Source: UBA668 sp041394605
GTDB lineage: Bacteria > Actinomycetota > Acidimicrobiia > Acidimicrobiales > Ilumatobacteraceae
Assembly (NCBI GenBank): GCA_041394605.1
Contig: JAWKHX010000004.1
Span: forward strand, 496,001-560,000
DNA: 64,000 nt
Reading direction: 5' to 3'
Below, one piece after another: positions 29,136-38,692 of this stretch. The position numbers and the translations under genes are program-made. Under the pieces are notes generated by a model. It searched no databases. It was not told where the DNA came from and worked only from the letters and a program-made list of their open reading frames with translations. Numbering within the stretch: position 1 is the stretch's first letter; every line of letters begins with the position of its first letter.

Positions 29136-31616
29136 CTACTTGAGCCGCTTCGGGTCGGCATTGGCGGGGTCCTGCGGCCACTGGTGCTTGGGGTAGCGAC
29201 CGGCCATGTCCTTGCGCACGTCGGCCCAGGTCCCGGCCCAGAAGCCGGGCAGGTCACGGGTGATCTGCACCGGGCGGTCGGCGGGGGAGAGCAGCTCCAA
29301 CGCCACCGGTACCGTCCCTCCGGCCACGGTGGGGTGGACCTTGGTGCCGAACAGGTCCTGCACCCGCACCCGCGCGGTGGGCACGTCGCGGGCGTAGTCG
29401 ATCGTCACGCTGCGCCCCGCGGCAGTCTGCAGCGTCGGCGGTGCCAGATCGGCCAGTTGCACCGACATGTCCCAGCCGAGCTGGGCGCTCAACAGCATCC
29501 CGGTGTCCAACCGCTCGAGGTCGGCCCGGCCGGTCGCTCCGACGAGGTACGGCGCCAGCCAGTCGTCGAGGGTGCGCACCAGTGCGGCGTCGCTCCAGTC
29601 CGGCCACTCGTCGCCGCGCTCGCGCCGGAGGAATGCGACCCGCGCTCTCAGCGCGATCGCGCTGTCCGGCCATATCAGCGCGCCCAGCCGGCTGACGCGC
29701 ACCCGCTCCACCAGCGCGGCGACCGTCTCCTCACCGGCTGGAGCGGCACGGACGGTCTCGTCCAGCAGCATCCCGCCGAGGCGCATCTCCACCCTCTGCA
29801 CGAGGTCGTCGCGACCCTTGTCCCACACCAGCGCCTCGCGCCGCTCGATCTGGTCGGCGAGGGCCTCCATCAACTCGGCCGTGTCCAGCGCGGCACCGAT
29901 GCGGATGCGGGCCTGGTCGCGCTTGCCGTCGAGGTCGGCAGCCACTACGAAACGCTCCTCGGCCAGCGGGTCGGTGGGCGGCACGAAGGCCCCCGACCCC
30001 GTCCGCAGCTGGAACTGGCCAGGCTGGGTGCGGCGCACGGCGATGCGGTCCGGGTAGCCCAGCGCCAGCACCGCACCGCAACGGTCCGGCCGCACCAGGT
30101 CGAGGTCGAACGGCACGCCGGCCCGGCGGGCCAGGTCCTCGGCGCGGTCCCGCACCCGGCGCACGTCGCGCCCGTCCGCCCGGTCGTGGACCTGGCCGCA
30201 GACCACGCCCACCCGCAGCGCCAGGTCGGCCGGCAGCTCGTCGGGTCGCCCGCGGAACACGTCGCGTTCGTCCAGCAGGGCGCCGATCACGCACGCCAGG
30301 GGCCGGTCGGCCGGTGCCGCGGCCACCACCATGTGGGCCAGGCGGGGGTGCAGCGGGAGGGCCAGCATCTGCCGCCCGACGGCCGTGATCCGGCCGTCAC
30401 CGTCCACAGCGCCCAGGCGGGCCAGCAACTCGATGCCCTGCTGCAGCGTGCGTGGTGGCGGGGCGTCAGCCCATCGCAACTCGCCCGCGGGCGTGCCCCA
30501 GGCCGCCAGTTCCAGCGCCAGGCCCGCCAGGTCCACCTGGGTGATCTCGGCCTCCAGGTGGGCGCGGCGCGTGCCGTGCTCCAGCTTGCTCCAGAGCCGG
30601 TAGGCGGCGCCCGGCTCGGTGCGGCCTGCCCGCCCGGCACGCTGGTCGGCCGAGGCCCGCGAGGTGGACACGGTGGTGAGCCGGGTCATCCCGGTGCGCT
30701 GATCGAACCGCGGCACCCGGGCCAGACCGGCGTCCACCACCACTCGCACGCCGTCGACCGTTAGCGACGACTCGGCGATGTCGGTGGACAGCACCACCCG
30801 CCGCCGGCCGGGGGGAGAGGGCTGGAGGGCATGGTCCTGCTCGGCCTGTGTCAGCGCGCCGGCCAGCGGGTACACGTCCACGTCGGCCGGGACCGCCCCC
30901 TCCAACATCCCCTGCACCCTGCGGATCTCGCCGATGCCCGGCAGGAACACCAGCACGCTGCCGGCTTGCTCGCGCAGCGCCCTCAGGACCAGCGCAGCGC
31001 AGGCCTCCACCGGGCGGTCCTGCTTGCCCATCGGCGCCCACACGATGTCCACCGGGTGCAGGCGGCCGTCGCTGGCGGCCACCGGCGTGTCCGCGCCGAG
31101 CACCTTCAAGAGGCCCTTCGTGTCCGGTGTGGCGGACATCGCCAGCACCCGCAGGTCCGGCCGCACCGCGTCCCGCGCATCCAGCGCCAGGGCCAGGCCC
31201 ACGTCGGTGGGCAGGTTGCGCTCGTGCACCTCGTCGAACACCACCAGGCCGACTCCGTCCAACGTGGGGTCGTGCTGCAGGCGGCGGGTGAGCACGCCTT
31301 CCGTCACCACCTCGATGCGGGTCGCCGGCCCGATGCGCCGCTCATCGCGGGTCTGGTAGCCGACGGTCTGCCCCACCGGCTCACCCAGCAGGGCGGCCAT
31401 CCGCTGGGCGGCGGCGCGGGTCGCCAGACGGCGGGGCTCCAGCATGACGATCCGCCGGCCCTCCAGCCACGGCTCGTCGAGCAGCACCAGCGGCACGAGG
31501 GTGGTCTTGCCGGCGCCCGGCGGGGCGACCAGCACGGCGCTGCCGTGGCGCGCCAGCGCGTCGAGGACGGTCGGGAGTGCGTCGAGGACGGGAAGGTCGG
31601 GGGCGGTGAAGCGCAC
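29136..31616 (-). CDS. hrpB: ATP-dependent helicase HrpB
   Basis: 826 residues, normal for HrpB. The DEAH/RHA helicase core has motif I PPGAGKTTL (32-40), motif II DEVHER (128-133), SAT and motif VI QRAGRAGR. HA2 and OB-like regions and the HrpB-specific C-terminal domain follow, ending in LPGFWAGTWADVRKDMAGRYPKH. HrpB is a putative RNA helicase whose cellular substrate is poorly known. The ATG at 31616 sits 12 bases after the stop of the thioredoxin-like gene on the same strand, so the small genes upstream and hrpB may be one transcription unit. Confidence 0.95.
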   Translation of the reverse strand: MRFTAPDLPVLDALPTVLDALARHGSAVLVAPPGAGKTTLVPLVLLDEPWLEGRRIVMLEPRRLATRAAAQRMAALLGEPVGQTVGYQTRDERRIGPATRIEVVTEGVLTRRLQHDPTLDGVGLVVFDEVHERNLPTDVGLALALDARDAVRPDLRVLAMSATPDTKGLLKVLGADTPVAASDGRLHPVDIVWAPMGKQDRPVEACAALVLRALREQAGSVLVFLPGIGEIRRVQGMLEGAVPADVDVYPLAGALTQAEQDHALQPSPPGRRRVVLSTDIAESSLTVDGVRVVVDAGLARVPRFDQRTGMTRLTTVSTSRASADQRAGRAGRTEPGAAYRLWSKLEHGTRRAHLEAEITQVDLAGLALELAAWGTPAGELRWADAPPPRTLQQGIELLARLGAVDGDGRITAVGRQMLALPLHPRLAHMVVAAAPADRPLACVIGALLDERDVFRGRPDELPADLALRVGVVCGQVHDRADGRDVRRVRDRAEDLARRAGVPFDLDLVRPDRCGAVLALGYPDRIAVRRTQPGQFQLRTGSGAFVPPTDPLAEERFVVAADLDGKRDQARIRIGAALDTAELMEALADQIERREALVWDKGRDDLVQRVEMRLGGMLLDETVRAAPAGEETVAALVERVRVSRLGALIWPDSAIALRARVAFLRRERGDEWPDWSDAALVRTLDDWLAPYLVGATGRADLERLDTGMLLSAQLGWDMSVQLADLAPPTLQTAAGRSVTIDYARDVPTARVRVQDLFGTKVHPTVAGGTVPVALELLSPADRPVQITRDLPGFWAGTWADVRKDMAGRYPKHQWPQDPANADPKRLK

Positions 31617-31628
31617 GCGGCGCCCGGG

Positions 31629-32117
31629 TCAGCCGGCGGCCGGCGTGCCGCGGAACGGCGAGGGGTCGCCGGCGAGGGGGATGCGCGGAGCGATCCAGGC
31701 GCAGGTGTCGGAGATGGCCTTGGCCACCTGCTTCCACTCGGCGGGGTCCCACCCCTGAGCGGTGGCCTCCACGGAGCCGTCGCCGCGCACGAAGACGAAC
31801 GCCGGCAGGGTCTCCAGGCCGAGGCCGCGCACGAAGGAACGGTCGGCGTCGCAGAACACCAGGAAGCTGTCCGCCAGCGGCCCGAGGTACTCCTTGGCCT
31901 CCTCGGCGGAGCACGTGACCACGAGGTTGACCCGCACGTCCGCACCGCGGAACCCGTCCAGGATCCGGGCCGCGGTCTTCAGGATCCACGAGCTCTCGTT
32001 GGTGTACGGATCCAGCACCACGCTGGCCAGGTGGAACGTGGTGATCCACTCCTCCAAGGGCCGCGTCTCGCCGCCGATGGTGGTCAGGTTGATGTCGAGC
32101 GCCACATTGCTAGCCAC
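31629..32117 (-). CDS. thioredoxin-fold-like conserved hypothetical protein
   Basis: About 162 residues. The second half resembles a thioredoxin-like fold: VNLVVTCSAEEAKEYLG, FLVFCDADRSFVRGLGLETLPAFVFVRGDGSV, with the cis-Pro in the TLPAFVF strand. A CXXC pair is absent, so a disulfide reductase role is unlikely. Residues 1-50 (LTTIGGETRPLEEWITTFHL) form an N-terminal extension. The start is uncertain: GTG 32117 fits the beginning of the hydrophilic conserved part, whereas ATG 32156 would add 13 residues and leave only 11 bases after the preceding gene. Function unknown. Confidence 0.7.
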   Translation of the reverse strand: MASNVALDINLTTIGGETRPLEEWITTFHLASVVLDPYTNESSWILKTAARILDGFRGADVRVNLVVTCSAEEAKEYLGPLADSFLVFCDADRSFVRGLGLETLPAFVFVRGDGSVEATAQGWDPAEWKQVAKAISDTCAWIAPRIPLAGDPSPFRGTPAAG

Positions 32118-32167
32118 GGGTGCCAACGGTAGCGCGGCGGCGCCCGCGCGACCCATCCCGTCGAGGA

Positions 32168-32725
32168 TCAGCCGTTGGCGAGGACGGCGAGCGTCGTGTG
32201 GTCCTCGTACCCCTCGGCGAACACGCGATACCGGCCGGGCAGGACATCGGGCACGACGATCGTCGTCTCCCGCACGATCGTCTCCCCGGCCTGCACGGTG
32301 GCTGGTGCGAGCGGCGCAACGCTCCACCGGGCCATCTGGCCGCGGACGCCGAGGATGAGGCCGCGTGTGGGCTGGAACTCGAGCGGCTCGCCGGTCGGGT
32401 TGGTGACGGTGACGACAGCGTGGACCTGCCCGCCGGGGCACGCCGCGGACGGAGTCAGCTCGATGGTCAGCCGGAGTGCCGCACTGGCGGGCTGCGGGGT
32501 GATGGTGTGCACGCTGCCGTACTGGTCGAACACGGTGGGAGCGGGAAGGTCGCAGCCGTCGTCCACGACAGTCGTGGGTATCGACGGCGCGGCGGTCGGC
32601 GGCGGCGTGGCGGTGACGGGCGGTGCCGGCGCGGACGACCCCGAGCCCGAGCCGGAGCCCGAGCCGGAGGACGAGCAGGCGGCGAGGAGGGCTGCGGCCG
32701 CAGCGACTCGGATGACCGTGCGCAC
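32168..32725 (-). CDS. lipoprotein with immunoglobulin-like C-terminal domain
   Basis: 185 residues from GTG 32725. The signal peptide ends in the lipobox LLAAC (Cys17). A Ser-Gly repeat and Ala/Pro/Thr linker to about residue 55 follow. The domain is beta-rich, with strands LRLTIELTP, HAVVTVTNPTGEPLEF and a closing GRYRVFAEGYEDH. This spacing resembles an intracellular-protease-inhibitor (BsuPI)-like or Ig-like fold, a tentative call based on pattern only. It is divergent from the next gene across an 87-base spacer. Confidence 0.72.
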   Translation of the reverse strand: MRTVIRVAAAAALLAACSSSGSGSGSGSGSSAPAPPVTATPPPTAAPSIPTTVVDDGCDLPAPTVFDQYGSVHTITPQPASAALRLTIELTPSAACPGGQVHAVVTVTNPTGEPLEFQPTRGLILGVRGQMARWSVAPLAPATVQAGETIVRETTIVVPDVLPGRYRVFAEGYEDHTTLAVLANG

Positions 32726-32812
32726 GGCAGGGATTGTCGCACCGCTGACCGGCGCGGAGCGGTCGCCTGCCGTGCCCCGCCCTGACCGCCCGTGCCCACC
32801 GTCGGCAGGGCT

Positions 32813-33622
32813 ATGGTCGCTGAGGTGCATCCGATCGAGCGTCTCCGCTACATCGCCCGGTCCAGCGGGGCCGACCAGCGGGTGCTGGTGGCCGAGACGG
32901 CGTCGGCGCTGCGCAACCTCGGGCCCGACCCTGCCGGGCTGGTGGTCAGCTGCCGGCGGATCGTGGAGCGGCACCCCACGTCCGGGCCGCTGTGGTGGCT
33001 GTGCGCCCACCTGCTGACCTCGCCGGAGCCGATGCGTGCCGCCCGCGAACTGGCGGCCGCGCTGGACAGTGACCCGACGCCCGACCTGCTGGCCGAGGCC
33101 CTTCCGGAAAGCGCCACGGTGTGCCTGGTCGGCTGGCCGGACCTCGCCGGCGAGGCCGTCCTGCGCCGCGGCGACCTCACCGTGCTGGCCATCGACGCGC
33201 AGGACCAGGGCCAGGCGTTCGTCCGCCGCCTGGAGCGGGCCGATGTCGCTGCGGAGATCGTCGAGCCGGGTGGCACGTCCGCCGCCGTCCTCGCCGCCGA
33301 CCTCCTCCTCGTCGAGGCGCTGGCGGCGGCCCCCACCGAGATGCTGGCTGCCGCCGGCTCCCGCGCTGCGGCCTCCGTCGCCTACTGCAGCGAGGTGCCC
33401 GTTTGGGCCGTCGTCGGCGTGGGCCGCTGCCTGCCGGAGGCCGGGTTCACCTCCCTGCTGGAGCGTGTGGCGGACGTCCGCCGCCCGTGGCACGTGGAGG
33501 CCGAGCCGCTGCCGCTCGCGCTCGCCACCTACGTGGCCGGCCAGGGTGGCGTGGCCGGCGCGGGCGAGGGCAGCCTGCAGCCCGAGTGCCCGTGCGCGCC
33601 GGAACTGCTGCGACTGGCCTGA
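32813..33622 (+). CDS. IF-2B/eIF2B-like Rossmann-fold protein, function unknown
   Basis: 269 residues. The second half resembles the eIF-2B alpha/beta/delta (NagB/MtnA-like) fold: ADLLLVEALAAAPTEMLAAAGSRAAASVAY followed by VPVWAVVGVGRCLPE. A conserved helical N-terminal part (LRYIARSSGADQRVLVAETASAL) precedes it. In other proteins of the fold this site binds sugar phosphates or nucleotides; no specific reaction can be claimed. ATG 32813 is preceded by GGCAGGG and is preferred to a GTG 21 bases upstream. Two hairpins follow the stop. Confidence 0.65.
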   Translation: MVAEVHPIERLRYIARSSGADQRVLVAETASALRNLGPDPAGLVVSCRRIVERHPTSGPLWWLCAHLLTSPEPMRAARELAAALDSDPTPDLLAEALPESATVCLVGWPDLAGEAVLRRGDLTVLAIDAQDQGQAFVRRLERADVAAEIVEPGGTSAAVLAADLLLVEALAAAPTEMLAAAGSRAAASVAYCSEVPVWAVVGVGRCLPEAGFTSLLERVADVRRPWHVEAEPLPLALATYVAGQGGVAGAGEGSLQPECPCAPELLRLA

Positions 33623-33674
33623 CTCGCGCCGCCGGCGGCCCGCGAGCCGCACGGGACACGGCCCCGGCGCCGTG
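33623..33674 (+). terminator. double hairpin after the IF-2B-like gene
   Basis: CTCGCG/CGCGAG arms at 33623-33646 enclose a GC-rich inner pair. They are followed at 33657-33674 by CACGGC/GCCGTG with a six-base loop. Position just after the stop and before the next promoter supports a termination role; no T-tract. Confidence 0.4.
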
Positions 33675-33727
33675 GGACCAACGTCCCTAACTTGAGTCCG
33701 TGTCGGGTTCCGCGGGCCGCCGCGCGG

Positions 33728-33733
33728 TATAAC
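33728..33733 (+). promoter_or_regulatory. probable -10 element of the korAB promoter
   Basis: TATAAC preceded by GG (GGTATAAC) in GC-rich DNA, 54 bases before the korA ATG. A good -35 at normal spacing is not evident (GGGTTC at 33705-33710). The leader then carries a strong AGGAGGA at 33774-33780, 7 bases before the start. Confidence 0.45.
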
Positions 33734-33787
33734 AGGACCTACGTGGATGGGCAACGGAGCCTGTCCGGCAACCAGGAGGAGTGTCCC

Positions 33788-35652
33788 ATGACGGACACCG
33801 TCGAGCGGTCGTCCCGCCAGCCGGAGCAGATCTCGCACGTGGTGGTGCGTTTCGCCGGCGACTCCGGTGACGGCATGCAGCTCACCGGCGACCGGTTCAC
33901 CTCGGTCAGCGCCCTGTTCGGGAACGACCTGTCGACCTTCCCGGACTATCCCGCCGAGATCCGCGCCCCAGCGGGCACGGTCAACGGCGTGTCCAGCTTC
34001 CAGGTCCACATCAGCGACCACGACATCACCACGCCGGGCGATTCGCCCAACGTGCTGGTGGCGATGAACGCAGCGGCCCTGAAGGCGGACATTCACCGCC
34101 TGGAGCAGAACGGCCTGCTCATCGTCAACAGCGACGCGTTCGAGGCGCGCGACTTGGAGAAGGCCGACTACACGTCCAACCCGCTGACGGACGGGTCGCT
34201 CTCCAACTACCGCGTGGTCGAGGTGCCGATGACCACCCTCACCCAGGCGGCGGCAGAGCCGCTGGGTGTGAAGCCGCGCGACGCCGAGCGCTCGAAGAAC
34301 TTCTTCGCGCTGGGCATGGTGAGCTGGCTGTACTCCCGCCCGATCGAGCCGACCATCGCCTGGATCGAGGGCCGCTTCAAGGACCTGGTGAAGGAGGCCA
34401 ACCTGGCCGCCTTCAAGGCCGGGTACAACTTCGGCGAGACCAGCGAGCTGTTCGACCACCCGTACATGGTCCCGCCGTCGGACACCTCGCCCGGTGAGTA
34501 CACCAACATCACCGGCAACACCGCGCTGGCATGGGGCCTGGTGGCCGCCGGCCAGCTGTCCAAGCTGCCCGTGTTCCTCGGCAGCTACCCGATCACGCCG
34601 GCCAGCGACATCCTCCACGAGCTGTCCAAGCACAAGAACTTCGGCGTTCGTACCCTGCAGGCGGAGGACGAGATCGCCGCCGCCGGCATGGCGCTGGGTG
34701 CTGCGTTCGCCGGCCACCTCGGGGTCACCACCACGTCCGGCCCCGGTGTGGCGCTGAAGAGCGAGACCACCAGCCTGGCCGTGTCGCTGGAGCTGCCGTT
34801 CGTGCTGGTGGACATCCAGCGTGGCGGCCCCTCCACCGGCCTGCCCACGAAGACCGAAGCCGCCGACCTGAACATCGCGATGTACGGCCGCCACGGCGAG
34901 GCCCCGCTGCCGATCGTCGCCGCCTACAGCCCGGCCAACTGCTTCGACGCCGCCATCGAGGCCGCCCGCATCGCGCTGAAGTACCGCACGCCGGTCATCC
35001 TGCTCAGCGACGGCTACCTGGCCAACGGCAGCGAGCCGTGGAAGATCCCCGACCCGGACACCCTGCCGGACATCTCGGTGCCCTTCGCCACGGCGAAGAA
35101 CCATGTCAACGAGGACGGCACGGAGGAGTACTGGCCGTACCTCCGCGACCCGGAGACCCTGGCCCGCCCGTGGGCCATCCCCGGCACCCCCGGCCTCATG
35201 CACCGCGTGGGTGGCATCGAGAAGGAGGACGGCCGCGGCGACATCAGCTACACGCCGGCCAACCACACCAAGATGGTCCACCTCCGTGCGGACAAGATCG
35301 CCGGCATCGCCAAGGACATCCCCGAGGCGAAGGTGATGGGCGACGCGGACGCCGACGTCGTGCTGCTCGGATGGGGCTCCACCTGGGCCGCCATCGACGC
35401 CGCCGTGCAGCGCACCCGCCGGGCCGGCACGAAGGTCGGCTGGATCCACCTCACCCACCTCAACCCACTGCCGCCGAACCTCGGCGACCTGCTGCGCTCC
35501 TTCCGCCACGTGCTGGTGCCGGAGCTCAACATGGGCCAGCTGTGCCGCATCGTGCGGGCCGAGTTCCTGGTGGACGCCAAGCCGGTCACCAAGGTCCAGG
35601 GCCTGCCCTTCTCCTCTGCCGAACTCGAAGCCGCAATCCAGGAGGTCCTCAA

Positions 35653-35656
<4 letters not shown>
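33788..35656 (+). CDS. korA: 2-oxoacid:ferredoxin oxidoreductase, fused gamma-alpha subunit (KorA type)
   Basis: 622 residues. The N-terminal gamma domain (VVRFAGDSGDGMQLTGDRF, residues ~20-220) is fused to the alpha pyrimidine-binding domain (NTALAWGLVAAGQ, FLGSYPITPASDILHEL) and a C-terminal domain. This fusion with a separate beta gene is the actinobacterial KorAB layout. The enzyme oxidatively decarboxylates 2-oxoglutarate to succinyl-CoA with ferredoxin as acceptor; specificity for 2-oxoglutarate is inferred from the architecture. Strong AGGAGGA at 33774. The beta subunit start overlaps the stop by 4 bases. Confidence 0.93.
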
Positions 35657-36675
<1,019 letters not shown>

Positions 36676-36703
36676 CCCGCCGCACCCGCACCAGACGTAC
36701 GGT

Positions 36704-36733
36704 CTCGGCCGCCCGGGCAACCGGGCGGCCGAG
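36704..36733. terminator. perfect 13-bp hairpin between convergent genes
   Basis: Arms CTCGGCCGCCCGG and CCGGGCGGCCGAG pair without mismatch around a GCAA tetraloop (GNRA class, very stable). It lies 28 bases after the korB stop and 5 bases from the convergent alkylsulfatase stop. It probably terminates both transcripts despite lacking a T-tract. Confidence 0.7.
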
Positions 36734-36738
36734 CCGCG

Positions 36739-38643
36739 TCAGGGCTCGATGATGGGGAAGCCGCCCATGAACACGTCGAGGTTGTCGATGATCATCCGCA
36801 GCGCGCCGGCGTCGCCGTCGATGGTGATGTCGCCGGCGGCGAGCGCGTCGTCGAGGGTGACGTCGGCGGCGATCACCGCGCTCAGCGCTTCGCGGGTGGA
36901 CGTGACGGTGGCGGCAGCGCTGTCGTCACGACGGTCCTTGCGGTAGCGGATGGCGCGGTGGGACAGGCCGAGCAGCCAGTCCTCCTCGATGTCGGTGAAC
37001 GTCAGGTTGATCGTGAAGTCGGCCCCGGCGACGGCGTCGCTGTTCAGCCGCATGCCGACGGTGGCCAGCAACTGGTCGATCGGCAGCGCCCGCACCAGGC
37101 CGCGGTTGCCCGCCTTGTGCCGCGGCGGGCCGCCGTGGCGAAGCTCCTGCGCACCGAACAGGTAGGCGTTGCGGAACGTGGACGACTCGCTCTGGTAGCC
37201 CAACTGCTCCAGCGCGTCGGCCTGCAAGGCCCGGGCCTCCCGGTTCATCGGGTCGGCGAACACGAGGTGGTTCACCAGTTCGGCCACCCAGCGGTAGTCG
37301 CCGGCGTCGAAGGCCTCGCGAGCCTTGGCCAGCAGGGCGTCCGGGCCGCCGGCGAGGTCCACGTAGCGCTGGCCGGCCTCCACCGGCGGATGTGGGTGCA
37401 GGTGGCACGGGTTGCCGTCGTACCAGCTGAGGTAGCGCTGGTACACGGCCTTCACGTTGTGGATCAGGCTGCCGTAGTAGCCGACCGTGTGGCTCTCCTC
37501 GAAGTGGTCCGGCGGGTGGTGCAGCATCTCGGCGATCTCGGTGGCCACGTAGCCGTGGTTGGCCAGGCGCAGGGTCTGGTCGTGCACCCAGCGGTACAGG
37601 TCCCGTTGGCGGCCGAGGAAGTCCTTCACGTCGTCGCGGCCCCAGCGCGGCCAGTGGTGGGAGGCGAACATCAGCTCCGCCTGGTTGCCGAACAGGTCCA
37701 GCGCGTCGTCGATGTACCGGCTCCACGACAGCGAGTCGCGCGCCTGGGCACCGCGGATCGGGATGAGGTTGTGCATGTTGTGGCTGCAGTTCTCCGCCAT
37801 GCACAGCCAGCCGTGGTCGGGGAAGTAGAAGTTCATCTCCGCCGGCGCCTCGGTCTCCGGCGTGAGCTGGAAGATGATCCGCACCCCGTCGATCACCATC
37901 TCCTGCCCGGTGAACGTGATGTCCACCGTGGGCGGGATGAGGCTCGACGTGCCCAGCGGGACGCCCTTGCCGAGGCCGGCGTCCACCTGGCCGCGCGGGC
38001 CGGGCAGCAGCAGCGGGCCGAACTGGTAGAGCGAGCGGCGGGTCATGGCCATGCCGGCCAGCAGGTTCTCCGCCACGGTCTCGCGCATGAAGTGCTCCGG
38101 TGCCACCACCACGCAGCGCCCGGCGTCCACGTCCGCCTGGGTGGTGACGCCCAGGACGCCACCGAAGTGGTCGAGGTGGCTGTGGGTGTAGATGACGCCG
38201 GTGACGGGGCGGGCGCCCAACGTGTTGTTGGCCAGCTCCAGGCACGCCGCGGCGGTCTGGGTGCAGGTCAGCGGGTCGACGACGACCCACCCGGTCGTGC
38301 CCTCGATGAACGTGATGTTGGAGATGTCGTAGCCACGCGCCTGCCAGCAGCCGGGGGCCACCTCGAACAGGCCGTGCACGCAGTTCAGCTGGGCCTGGCG
38401 CCAAAGGCTGGGGTTCACCGTGTCCGGCGCGGGTTCGCCCTGCTGGATGAAGGACCACTTGCCGAGGTCCCACGCCGGGCCGATGGGACCCTCGATGACG
38501 CCCGTGGGGTGCTGGGCGATGAGGCCCCGCGACACCCGGTCGAAGTCCGCCGGGTCGAACGGCGGGACGGGGCGGGAGTTGGCCGCCCGGGTGTGCTCCG
38601 TGGCGTCCTTGGCAAACTCGTGAGGCAGGTGGTCGTCGGTCAC
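36739..38643 (-). CDS. alkylsulfatase, SdsA/BDS1-type metallo-beta-lactamase-fold
   Basis: 634 residues from GTG 38643. The metallo-beta-lactamase core has the zinc motif THSHLDHFGG (His154, His156, Asp158, His159) and a second ligand block MAENCSHNMHNL. A helical dimerisation domain (YDGNPCHLHPHPPVE, then ALLAKAREAFDAGDYRWVAELVNHLVFADP) and a C-terminal SCP2-like domain follow, the three-domain layout of SdsA1. Such enzymes hydrolyse primary or secondary alkyl sulfates to alcohol plus sulfate. No secretion signal is seen, unlike Pseudomonas SdsA1, so a cytoplasmic site is likely. Confidence 0.92.
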   Translation of the reverse strand: MTDDHLPHEFAKDATEHTRAANSRPVPPFDPADFDRVSRGLIAQHPTGVIEGPIGPAWDLGKWSFIQQGEPAPDTVNPSLWRQAQLNCVHGLFEVAPGCWQARGYDISNITFIEGTTGWVVVDPLTCTQTAAACLELANNTLGARPVTGVIYTHSHLDHFGGVLGVTTQADVDAGRCVVVAPEHFMRETVAENLLAGMAMTRRSLYQFGPLLLPGPRGQVDAGLGKGVPLGTSSLIPPTVDITFTGQEMVIDGVRIIFQLTPETEAPAEMNFYFPDHGWLCMAENCSHNMHNLIPIRGAQARDSLSWSRYIDDALDLFGNQAELMFASHHWPRWGRDDVKDFLGRQRDLYRWVHDQTLRLANHGYVATEIAEMLHHPPDHFEESHTVGYYGSLIHNVKAVYQRYLSWYDGNPCHLHPHPPVEAGQRYVDLAGGPDALLAKAREAFDAGDYRWVAELVNHLVFADPMNREARALQADALEQLGYQSESSTFRNAYLFGAQELRHGGPPRHKAGNRGLVRALPIDQLLATVGMRLNSDAVAGADFTINLTFTDIEEDWLLGLSHRAIRYRKDRRDDSAAATVTSTREALSAVIAADVTLDDALAAGDITIDGDAGALRMIIDNLDVFMGGFPIIEP

Positions 38644-38692
38644 GCGCCCATGGTGGCACAGCTCGGTGGGAGCGCCCGCTGCCGTGGGCGCG

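Noticed and set aside
25629..30764. A very long open frame on the plus strand opposite the exported-protein operon and hrpB
   Set aside because: Its product is low-complexity, dominated by Arg, Gly, Ala, His and Val, with no motif; the minus strand carries three well-supported genes. Long antisense frames are expected at this GC content.
32168..35509. A minus-strand open frame of over 1,100 codons running opposite korA into the lipoprotein
   Set aside because: Only the last ~185 codons form a sensible lipoprotein with its own GTG and lipobox; the rest is an antisense shadow of korA.
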